A DNA stretch of 64,000 nucleotides from Ignelater luminosus (Eukaryota > Arthropoda > Insecta > Coleoptera > Elateridae), in assembly GCA_011009095.1 (NCBI GenBank), contig VTPC01008750.1:17007-81006 (forward strand), written 5' to 3'. Under the pieces are notes generated by a model. The model did no database searches, had not been told where the DNA came from, and saw nothing but the letters and a program-made list of their open reading frames with translations. Made by a program: the position numbers and the translations under genes. This document shows, piece by piece, positions 55,690 through 64,000 of the stretch. Every line of letters begins with the position of its first letter. Position 1 is the first letter of the stretch.

Positions 55690-57060
55690 CATATTATTAT
55701 TATTATTAAATACTGGGGCAATAGTTTATAGCATAACGTTCGATGGTGCTACTGTAAATTTAGCTATGTGTAAAGAACTTGGTGCAAGTTTTGATATTGA
55801 TGGAAATTTTACACCATGGCTAAACATAGAAGGTGTACCTCATAAAATAAGTTAAATGCTGCATATTCTAATACATATTTTCATAATTTGTATGCTTTGC
55901 AGATACTAGCATTCCTTGATGCATGTCACATACTCAAACTTATTAGAAATTCAGTTGCTGCTTGTCCTCTCCAGTCTGATAATGGGGTTACTGATTGGAC
56001 ATATTTTGAAAAACTTGTTGACTTTCAAGAGAGAAAAGGTTTTAAATTGCAAAGAAGACATATCAACTTTCAAGACAAAATAACGAATATAAAGGTTGCT
56101 GCCCAAACCTTAAGTCTGAGCGTTGCTCATTCTCTTACATATGGTATTTAAGAGATGAGTTGAAATATAAAGATTTCAGAGATCCACTGGCCACAAATAA
56201 ACAAATAAATAAATTATTTAAAACATTTAGAGAGTTTTGACAAAAAAGTCCCATGTACCAAACATAATAAAAAGTAGGTTTTGTTGGATTTATTATGAAT
56301 TTGTATAATGTGGTACATCTATTCAAGATTCTAGTAAAAGAATCGAACATAAAATATTTATTAACATACAAACTGTCCCAAGACCATTTAGAAATTTTTT
56401 TGGACCGGTACGGTGCAGATTTGGGACAAACGATAACCCCTCAGCCTATAAATTTAAATACGCTTACAAAAGATTAATCACCTACCACTCTATTGGTGGA
56501 AGTAAATATGGAAATTGCATAGATTTCCTTGATGTGAAGATTTTATCTTTTACTGAATATTCAGTAAAGTCTAGTATTGACAATGATTTCTCTAAAGATG
56601 AATTAGACAATATTTTATTTATTTTAAAATTAAAAGAGATTCCCAATTTAGATTTTTTTAAAGATATATTGCAGGATATGTAGTAGAAAATCTACAAGAA
56701 ACAGTAGACTGTGAAACCTGCAAAACTTTTTTTAGTAGCAGAAGAAACTGTTGATTCCCTGCAAAAATACAAAGCATGGGGAAACTGTACATGCCTTTCA
56801 AAAAATGCAATAAGATATATTATATATAGTATGTGAGAAATCATTTAAGGAATTGGTAGTTAGAGAATATAATTATATCCAAATGTGTACAATTATGTTT
56901 TCCAAAGTATTCGATCAAGTTCTTATGCATGAAGATGTGATGATCCATGATCTCGAAGAAGACATTACACATTGTAGAATTGACACTAATTGTTTCAGTA
57001 GAAATGCCGAACGGAATCCACACAACAAAATGGCATGTTTTTCGTTTTGTAATATGTAAC
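55690..57060 (+). pseudogene. P-element/THAP9-like transposase relic (copy C)
   Basis: Blocks in order: ITFDGATVNLAMCKELGASF (55735), a probable decayed intron before 55903, LAFLDACHILKLIRNSVAAC, TDWTYFEKLVDFQERKGFKL, NIKVAAQTLSLSVAHSL, then FVGFIINLYNVVHLFKILVK, the KLSQDHLEIF remnant of the NQDPLE motif, and SRFGTNDNPS. This covers the middle and C-terminal parts of a P-element transposase, including its nucleotide-binding insertion region. Many stops; non-functional. It is the third P-type sequence in the window, with the relic at 27.6 kb and the fusion gene at 37 kb, and is diverged from both. Confidence 0.68.
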
Positions 57061-57440
57061 TGTCCTTGTACTTGATACATTATAATTATCATTAGACTGT
57101 AATACTAACTTTCCGTTAACCAAATTACAAAATTTAAGAGCAGTGGCGCAAAATTTTGTCGTTCACTCTCCGAAAAGTTAAATCCTATTTCAAATAGTTT
57201 ATTATTTGCGGCAGCAATTATCCTCCCACTCCAGATGGTCTGAATGTCAACAACCCGTTTATTCACTCACTTCCATTAGTTCATTTGCAGCTTACTCATA
57301 CTTCACCTAATAACAGGGTTGTATGCATCCAGCATGTCTTTTTCGTAAGAAAATTTAACACTCGCGCTGTTAAAACCCTTCAACATTTTAAAATATTTAC
57401 AACTTAAAATTTGTTCCCAAAAAACTTTTATGGCAATTGT
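57061..57440. other. No recognisable gene
   Basis: AT-rich spacer between the P-element relic and the next hAT element. No motif was recognised. Confidence 0.4.
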
Positions 57441-57830
57441 ACTTTTGTTAACATCGATGTTTCGATGAACGATACATCGACGATACCTCGGCGACATAAG
57501 TCACAAACATCGACATCGACATCGTTCATTCATTTCGTTCGTGGATGCTCTGCCATCGACACGTATATTGCCTCATCGCGCGCGTACTAAACTACTCACT
57601 TCGCTGTTGTTGTGTTTTTTGCGCTTTTGGAGTGGTAGAGGTAGGTTAGTAAATTATTAAGTTTATAATAGCTTTTATAACTATATTTGTCTTCAATCAC
57701 TGCGTAATGTAAAATATCCTGCTTGCCAATGACAAGTTGCCATGCCTGCCTGTGCCGTGTGGTTGCGGGGGCCGGGGCCGGCACGGCAGGCAGGTACGTG
57801 CGTGCGGCTAGGTAGGCATGCCAGCATATT

Positions 57831-57904
57831 GATGGCTTAAAGTGTAAACTTGCTAACTTCCTTTTGTCATATATGGAGTTAGCAAGTTTACACTTTAAGC
57901 CATC
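57831..57904. repeat. Perfect 28-bp inverted repeat with an 18-nt loop
   Basis: gatggcttaaagtgtaaact and eight more bases (57831-57858) are perfectly complementary to 57877-57904. A second, imperfect GC-rich inverted repeat (tgcctgcctgtgccgtg and cacggcaggcagg, about 57741-57794) lies just upstream, so the region folds as two consecutive hairpins. Such perfection is unexpected in decayed transposon DNA. Confidence 0.9.
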
Positions 57905-58827
57905 GATATAAAATATTACTGATTAGTTGGGAAAAATGTTTACTTGTGTGTCGAATTTTATTAATGAAACTTTTGACTAAATTAAGGTTTATGTTACTAT
58001 AAATATATATAAAACATATCATGTTTTAGTATATTATTTCTTATAATATTTTAATTATTTTATTACTCTTCTTTAATATTATTCTAATTACTTTTTAAAA
58101 TAAAGTATGTTTATACAATACGTTTATTCTGAAATCAAATGTCAAAACTGTGTTATTGCTTCTTTACATGCCACCCAATAAATTGAAGAGCAAAATCTGG
58201 AATTATTTTAACAAAACTGGTGACAAGGAAGCTGTGTGTAAGATATGTAATAAGAACCTAAAAACTTCAGGAAATACGACTAATCTTCGTGGTCATTTAG
58301 AAAATGTACATTCACAGCAGTGGCAAGATTCAGAAGTACCTAGCAAGAAGCCAAGAAGAGTTAGTAACATTACTGATTATATAGATGTAGATGCCACAAC
58401 GCCTGCAAATGATCATAAATGTCGACCTTCCATCGACATCAAACAGCGATGTAAATGTCAACCCTTCGACCAGTTCAAGCAGCGTTAAAGATATAGTTTC
58501 GCCACAAAATTCAGTTGCCAGTAATGCCAGTTCATTGTCAAGCATTGTTGTTCGTGGTTATAAGAAAAATACACAGCCAAATGTTGATGATTTCATAAAC
58601 AATATAAAAAGCATAACGACACAGGATGGGGTAAAATCCAAAAAAATCACTGAAGCCATTGTGAATTTTATAATCATGGATAATAAACCATTTTCTACTG
58701 TAGAAGGTAAAGGCTTTTTACAACTAATGAGAGAAGTGTGTCCATTGTACAAGGTACCAAGTCGAGAGACAATAAAAATCAGGATTGACGATAAGTATGA
58801 GGGAATGAGTCAACTTTTTAAAACATA

Positions 58828-59725
58828 CGAGGTATGTGAGAAAAGTAATGAGACTGATTTCATACTAACCAAAGTTTTTATTTTTTTCAAATAACAATGT
58901 TATCCCCTTCAAAGTAGTTCCCTTGGGCAGCTGTGCACCGGCGGAGTCGTTGTTCCCACTCTTGGTAGCAGCGGTGGAAGTCTTCAACTGGTATGACTTT
59001 TAACTGGTCGGTCACAGTCTTTTAAATGTTCTCCAGAGTTCCAAAATGACGTCCTTTTAGGACATGTTTCAATTTCGGGAAAAGGAAAAAGTCACAAGGA
59101 CTCAAATCAGGTGAATAGGGGGGATGAGGAACAACAGTAATGCGTTTTGAGGTCAAAAATTCACTGATGGAAATTGCTGTGTGACACGGAGCATTGTCAT
59201 GATGTCTGTCAAAATTTGATGCACGGTGAAAGTGTTTAAATTTAACTGTTCACTCATCATCCTTATTGTTAAACGACGGTCTGATCTCACGAGAGCCCTC
59301 ACACGTTCAACGTTTTCGTCAGTTTTTGAAGTTGAAGGTCTCCCTGAGCGAGGTTCATCTTCAACGTGTTCTCGGCCGTCCAAAAATGATTTGTGCCAGC
59401 GGAAAACTTGTGCTCTTGATAAGCACTGTTCCCCATAGACCTGTTTCAACTTTTCAAAAGTTACACTTGCGGATTCATCAAGTTTAACACAAAACTTTAT
59501 TGCACAACGTTGCTCTAAATTCCGATGCTTCATTTCTGTAACACACAACAAAAACACAACTTCACTGATGGCGCTGTCAAAAATAATGTGTTAGCTGTAA
59601 GGAGTTGTAACTCGGACTGAGGAAGTGGAAGCGATAAACAAACCGGTTTAGCACAGGCCGGTAAACACAACGTTGCCAGATCTCCCGCAGTGTTGCCAGT
59701 CTCATTACTTTTCTCACACACCTCG
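58828..59725 (-). mobile_element. mariner element, 898 bp, internally deleted
   Basis: Inverted ends are cgaggtatgtgagaaaagta on the left and, read inward from the right, cgaggtgtgtgagaaaagta, with TA on both sides (58826-58827 and 59726-59727). Typical mariners are about 1.3 kb, so roughly 400 bp is missing from inside. The element interrupts a hAT transposase, whose frame is restored when the mariner and one TA are disregarded. Confidence 0.92.
58887..59533 (-). pseudogene. mariner transposase with internal deletion (mellifera/cecropia-like)
   Basis: On the minus strand the ATG at 59533 gives MKHRNLEQRCAIKFCVKLDE, RAQVFRWHKSFLDGREHVED and EPRSGRPSTSKTDENVE, the helix-turn-helix and linker of a mariner transposase. 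After LNTFTVHQILT (about 59215) the sequence jumps to HDNAPCHTAISISEFL, which carries the second catalytic Asp, and PPYSPDLSPCDFFLFPKLKH, which carries the third (DD34D type). The region with the first Asp is deleted. The C-terminus ends at 58887. It could not catalyse transposition, so the copy must have been mobilised in trans or been deleted after landing. Confidence 0.85.
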
Positions 59726-61627
59726 TACATAAAGAACGCTGAAAACTATTGCATCACCTATGATATTTGGACCGAAATGATGCAAAATAAATCATTTGTA
59801 GGTATTACTATTCACTTTTTGGACAAGTCTCAACTCCTCAGCGGAACTTTAGGTGTTTTTGAGCTGACAGAAAGTTACACATCGCTGTACATCACTGAAA
59901 AACTTACAGATATTTTTGCTGAGTGGAATATTTCCTTTGAGAAAGTTTCAGCTGTGATCACAGATAATGACAGCGCTGTTATGAAGGTCAACCGTGATAT
60001 GTTTGGAGAAAAAAAGATTATTCCTTGCTTTGCCTATACGATTAACTTAGTCGTAACTAAATCCATTGACGCTGTAAAAAACTGTATTGAATTAATACGT
60101 AAGGTTCGAGATATAGTAAAATATATTAAAAGGAGCGTCAATGCAAGTGACGAGTTACGGAAAAGACCAATAGAGATAGGATTGAAAGAAGGCCATATAC
60201 AAAAATGATACTCGATGTTCGTACAAGATGGAATTCGTGCTTTTATATGCTACAACGATTTATCAAGTTAGTGTCCATTGTAGGAGCAATACTTTTGACT
60301 CGACCGGAGGCTCCCCCAATGGTATCAACCAGTGAACTGGAGTGCGTCAAAGAAATGATAGAATTACTATGCCCATTTGAGAAATTAACAAAAGAATTTT
60401 CTGGAGATACTTACGTAACGGTAAGCAAAGTTATTTCACTAATAAGTTGTGTCCGGGAAGTAGTGGAAAATATGAAACCTAAATATGAAATGATTTTATA
60501 ATTTAAAGCGGAAATAAAGAAACAACTAGCAAGAAGGTTTGATGGCCTAGAACATTCCTCAATTCTTGCCATTTCAACTACTCTCGACCCCAGATTTAAG
60601 TTATGCATTTCAAAGATACCGTGGCCAAAAGCAAAGTAATTAATTACTTAAATACATATTTGCGGGAATATAACAGCTTGCCTACGGCCAAGAATGACAC
60701 AACTAATGAGTCTGATAAAAATGATACAGAATTTGACATCTGGAAATATCACAAGCAGTTGACACAAAGAAACGTGAAAAATAAATCATCTGCTAGTTCT
60801 GCTACAGCTATAACAGGAACCATCAGCGAAACAGAGGTTCTGATGAACCTATCGTTATCTGTTCCACCAATAAAAAGAGACGTCATTGATATTTGGGATG
60901 ATATGAAATCTCCATTTCCCAAACTTGCAAAGATTGCAATGATATACCTCCCTATTGTGCCAAGCGAGCGCTTGTTTTCGGAAGCCGGGGCAACCATCAC
61001 CCAGAAAAGAAATAGGCTTCTGGGGACTAGATTATCAAAGCTTCTTTTCCTGAATTGCATTTTAAAATTGTTGAAGTCAAACAAATAAATTTTTTCAATT
61101 AGGCGTTTTCTTTTTAAGATCCATTTTAATAAGTTTGGTTGTCTAGTTGTGAAGTATGGTATGTTTGTGATGAAATATGTAAACATTTCTAGTTCCTTTG
61201 TGTTTTTTAAAAATGTCTCTGATATCATACACTTTAAGACGTGTGATATAGAATCAAAACATCGGAAAAACATCGATGTATCGTTCTTATTACCGGTGTT
61301 TTTTAACATCGATGTTTGTAGTGTGAACATCGATGTTTTTAAGAACGATGTTACATCCCTAATTGTATTATTTAAAATTATATTCATTCAACATCTACAT
61401 TTAAACAAGTATACACGCTTTTTCGTGTATTTCTACAGTGAATTTTGTACTACTAGCAACATGATTTTTCGTGTGTGATATAAATAAATAAACCGTAGTA
61501 ATTAACGTGTTTCATTTAACATCAACAAAAAGAGAAACTCAATAAAAAAAATGTCAACTGCTGCACAAACCTAGATACATCATCACCGCCGTGCAAACTA
61601 ACTTATTTGTGTTTCGTGTTTTTCAAA

Positions 61628-62640
61628 ATGGGAAGTTTTAAACGTCGTTTATCTAACCAGAGAAAAAGTTGTAGATTAGCTCAAAAAAGGTAAGTGCTTA
61701 TAAATAAAAGTTAACGTATGTACAATATAAAAGACATTATTTATTTATTTACGCACTTAAGGGTGCGTAATTGCCACCAACGGTAAAACTTTGTACTAAG
61801 AACCGAAATAATGTCTAGCTGTCTCAGTAGGTGCCACTTTGAGTGCAAATTTTAGAAATTTTAACCCTCCGTCGGGCGCGACTGATCTGTCAGGCTCAGC
61901 AATCACGTTTCAGTTCACCACTCTTCCCCGTCGCGTCGCCGAAACCTCACCCCCAAGTAGCTTCTTAACTTTTAGTGCTAATCGTAACGCGTCCGGTCAT
62001 TTTGCATCCCACGCTCGTGGCGAACTTGTGTACCCTCGCTGGTCTATTAGGCACACTGAGCTCGAACACGTTTGTTTTTTGAAGGTTAGAATGATCATTT
62101 TTTTACTAAAATCGTTCAAGTTGCTTATTTCATGAATGTATGATACATTATTTGAAGTTAGTTTGTAGAAGCAAGTGAAATTTTTATTAGTTTTTTCTTT
62201 TGTGCCTCTCAGGCTCACCGAGCCCGAACTCGTTTTCAAGTACACTCAAGAAGCTGTTTCTTCTCTTCTATTGCAGAATCTTACCCAAAACGACGAGAAG
62301 AGACTTTGAACTGAATAACCCGAAGGACGTTGACCAAATTAGAGATTTACTGATGAATGATGAATCAAAAGACTCTGCAGAGAATGAGGATTTAGGAGAA
62401 CAGAGTGACATCGATGAAGTGGAGCAAGATGAAAGTGATTCATCAACTGGACAAGGTGGTGAGGACCTATCTTCTGATGAAGATAATTCCTCAGCTGCAG
62501 GTATGAAATTTTATTTAGGACGAGATAAAAAACCAGGTGGAATAAAAAGCTACCATCGAAAAAACGTCGTGCACAGCCCCATAACATAATCACTCACCTT
62601 TCTGGAGTTAAAGGAAATGCGCGCAATGCTATTAAGTCTT
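61628..62640 (+). pseudogene. piggyBac-type N-terminal gene fragment with an intron
   Basis: Exon 1 (ATG 61628 to 61689) encodes MGSFKRRLSNQRKSCRLAQK. A GT-AG intron (61690-62276) joins in phase to exon 2, ILPKTTRRDFELNNPKDVDQ. An acidic region (DEVEQDESDSSTGQ) and FYLGRDKK follow. One base is missing near 62527; the next frame reads [20 protein letters not shown] and [12 protein letters not shown], typical of the start of piggyBac transposases after their acidic N-terminus. It ends at about 62636, where gypsy RNase H sequence begins. The catalytic domain is absent. The intron contains ttaaccctccgtcgggcgcg (61861), itself like a piggyBac terminus. Confidence 0.6.
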
Positions 62641-63201
62641 AAGGATCCGAAATCACGACTAGCTATATGGGCCTTACTCTTATCAGAATACGATTTTGAT
62701 ATAAATCATAGAAGTGGACGCAAACACGGAAATGTTGACGCTTTAAGCAGAGCTTCAAATGTGGAATTTCCCACATGTAACGAATTTTTAGACTATTGTA
62801 CTAATTATACTGTTGTTAATAATAACATAACAAAAGTAGAAAGTAATGTGGTTACTGCCCCAGAACATTACTCCTCAGCTCACTGCGTTTCACAAGATTT
62901 TTAAATGAGTAGAGGTACAGCTTTACAATTTAATTTGTTTGGATCTGTAAACGAACTTTTAGCTCAAAATAAACAAGTTGGTGAAATAGCAGAATTGAAT
63001 TTGCCCGAAAGGAATGTTTATTACCTTATAACAAAAACAAAATATTTTCAGAAACCAACATTTCAAATCCCTTGGCAAACATTATTAAATTTGAAAGAAT
63101 TCATGTTGCGCAATAACGACAAATACTTGCCAATACCGCGTATTGCATGTGGACTTGATAAACTAAACTGGTAACTTGTAATTGAAATAATCCGATTTAT
63201 T
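62636..63201 (+). pseudogene. Ty3/gypsy RNase H end continuing into a TARG1/OARD1-like macrodomain
   Basis: Codons 62641-62755 read [20 protein letters not shown] and [20 protein letters not shown], the conserved end of gypsy RNase H. About 35 codons later, [10 protein letters not shown] is followed by a TAA (62902-62904). The same frame then continues MSRGTALQFNLFGSVNELLA, VYYLITKTKYFQKPTFQIPW and LPIPRIACGLDKLNW to 63171, with a second TAA and weaker similarity to about 63200. This is a macrodomain of the OARD1/TARG1 class, which removes ADP-ribose from acidic residues. The catalytic Lys (LITK) and Asp (GLD) are both kept. Two stops and a LINE insertion at about 63202 disable this copy. Confidence 0.75.
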
Positions 63202-64000
63202 GACGCGCGGTCCTACCGCAGGGCCGTGATAATTGGGGACTTTAACGCCCGTCACACGGCCTTCGGGGACACGGCGACCAACTCGAGAGGCCGATACCTC
63301 GCCAACATTCTTCTCCAACTGCCATTCTTTCGTATCTCCAACTCCGATCCCACCTTCATCAACCACAAAGGCACCTCTATAGTGGACCACATCCTCGTAA
63401 CGGACCCCCTCACCCCCTACTTCCCAAACCCCGCCTTCACAGGGACCTCAATAACCAGTGACCACCTCCCTCTTGTCACCACCTTTTCTCTCCTTCGCCC
63501 TCCGATCCGCACCACCCACATCCGCTCCATCCGAGACTGGAACCGAGCCGAATGGCGTAAGTTCCAGGACCACATCTCCCAGCGCATCCCACCAGATCCC
63601 CCCCTATCCACAATCCCAGAAATAGACAATGCAATAGACCTCACCCACACCATACAAGAAGTCGTTGACATATCAGTCCCCATCAAAAACATAAACCTCG
63701 ATCGTCCCCCCCTCCCGCCACACATCCTCCAACTCATCAGGGAAAAAAGGAAAACCCTCCGTCTTTTCCTCCACACCCGAGATCCGGTGGTTAAGACAGA
63801 ATGGAATCGTCTCGATGCACTGGTCCGCCCGCTCACGACCAGGCACCGCGAAGCGCTTTGGACAGCCGCCTGTTCTAGCCTGGATCACGGGGACGGCGCC
63901 CGTTTCTGGTCCAAACTAAAAACCCTCACGGGACAAAGGAAATCCAACCAAGTCCATCTCCGCCACAATGACCAAGTCATCTCGGATCCGCAGGTGCAAT
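63202..64000 (+). CDS. C-rich LINE ORF2 fragment, copy 2 (5' truncated, runs off the window)
   Basis: From about 63202 the frame reads RSYRRAVIIGDFNARHTAFG, SIVDHILVTDPLTPYF, TSDHLPLVTTFSLL, SIRDWNRAEWRKFQDHIS, LFLHTRDPVVKTEWNRLDAL and CSSLDHGDGARFWSKLKTLT to the end of the window. It aligns block by block with residues of the LINE ORF2 at 22.57-23.35 kb, for example MGDFNARH, RDWNKARWYEFQ and CSSLDHRNGRQFW, but clearly differs, so it is a related element rather than a recent duplicate. It covers the end of the endonuclease and the linker. The frame is open for about 266 codons. The 5' truncation is typical of LINE insertion, here into the macrodomain region. The RT must lie beyond the window. 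Confidence 0.85.

Larger units (their letters stand above)
58168..61088 (+). pseudogene. hAT transposase (BED finger), split by mariner and frameshifts
   Basis: The ATG at 58168 begins MPPNKLKSKIWNYFNKTGDK with a full BED finger: CKICNKNLKTSGNTTNLRGH then LENVH. After a frame change near 58450, VDDFINNIKSITTQDGVKSK and MREVCPLYKVPSRETIK lead to LFKTY, where the mariner is inserted. Beyond it the same frame resumes, IKNAENYCITYDIWTEMMQN, then VSAVITDNDSAVMKVNRDMF (catalytic Asp). Further frames give VRTRWNSCFYMLQRFI and DPRFKL, and the last (60603-61088) ends with YLPIVPSERLFSEAGATITQ, the dimerisation domain. Four frames are needed besides the insertion; dead but complete in extent. Confidence 0.8.
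57440..61361 (+). mobile_element. hAT element with AACATCGATGTTT subterminal repeats, holding a mariner
   Basis: Both ends carry repeats of the palindromic word aacatcgatgtt (57461-57550 and 61255-61350). The right end is cgatgttacatcccta at about 61361; its reverse complement, tagggatgtaacatcg, is hAT-like. The left terminus has decayed or was replaced, so the 57440 boundary is approximate and no target duplication could be shown. The transposase lies between, interrupted by an 898-bp mariner at 58828. A perfect 28-bp hairpin at 57831 lies within the 5' non-coding part. Confidence 0.65.

Noticed and set aside
60749..61387. 212-codon minus-strand ORF
   Set aside because: It is antisense to the hAT dimerisation domain and the element's 3' end; a shadow frame.
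63163..63836. Minus-strand Arg/Gly-rich ORFs at the end of the window
   Set aside because: They are antisense to the second C-rich LINE copy and have no recognisable motifs.

Overview
This is eukaryotic, AT-rich, intron-containing DNA from an arthropod, most likely an insect. The evidence is indirect: it carries the mix of transposon families typical of insect genomes (Tc1/mariner, pogo, piggyBac, P/THAP, hAT, Mutator-like with a YqaJ domain, BEL/Pao, Ty3/gypsy with an envelope-like gene, and Jockey-like LINEs). I see no host gene, RNA gene, CRISPR array or bacterial feature. Almost everything recognisable is a transposable-element relic, and many relics are nested inside others. The species cannot be told from the sequence.

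Layout. 0.07-3.6 kb: a Harbinger fragment joined to a zf-MYM-type hAT fragment, then a BEL/Pao gag split by a complete 1652-bp Tc1 element. 3.9-5.5 kb: a spliced IS630/Tc1-like transposase relic. 7.9-19.2 kb: three decayed copies of a Mutator-like (YqaJ-tailed) transposase in the same orientation, separated by a BEL protease/RT fragment, a hAT end and a gag-integrase remnant of a Ty3/gypsy element. 19.6-25.4 kb: an extremely C-rich Jockey-like LINE with ORF1 and ORF2, both frameshifted in C/G tracts. 25.4-26.3 kb: a probable LTR and primer-binding site. 27.6-30.1 kb: a P-element C-terminus abutting a pogo transposase. 30.1-33.9 kb: no recognisable gene. 34-35.7 kb: a second pogo transposase. 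36.2-44.4 kb: a tnp2/EnSpm-like fragment fused in frame to a 743-codon THAP/P-element transposase, whose 3' part is split by a Tc1-like element and by a complete 3.2-kb hAT element. 44.7-46.0 kb: integrase tail and envelope relic of an errantivirus-like element. 46.2-48.8 kb: two hAT relics. 48.8-51.8 kb: a second type of LINE, split by another Tc1-like element. 51.8-52.6 kb: a piggyBac 3' end. 52.8-55.3 kb: an ORF fusing a LINE ORF1p RNA-binding module to a catalytically complete piggyBac transposase. 55.7-57.1 kb: a P-element relic. 57.4-61.4 kb: a hAT element split by an internally deleted mariner. 61.6-62.6 kb: a spliced piggyBac N-terminus. 62.6-63.2 kb: a gypsy RNase H continuing in the same frame into a TARG1/OARD1-like macrodomain. 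63.2 kb to the end: a second copy of the C-rich LINE.

The best leads are: (1) the RNase H-macrodomain arrangement, which suggests a retrotransposon polyprotein with an ADP-ribose hydrolase module; (2) the ORF1p-piggyBac chimera with an intact Asp triad; (3) three Mutator-like copies that each have a different stop codon at the same conserved Trp; (4) an intronless and two intron-containing copies of that family; (5) five insertions into other elements' ORFs that leave the host frame readable when element and target duplication are mentally removed; (6) two long, near-perfect hairpins. Because element boundaries were read by eye, terminal-repeat coordinates are good to a few bases where a target duplication is quoted and are approximate elsewhere.
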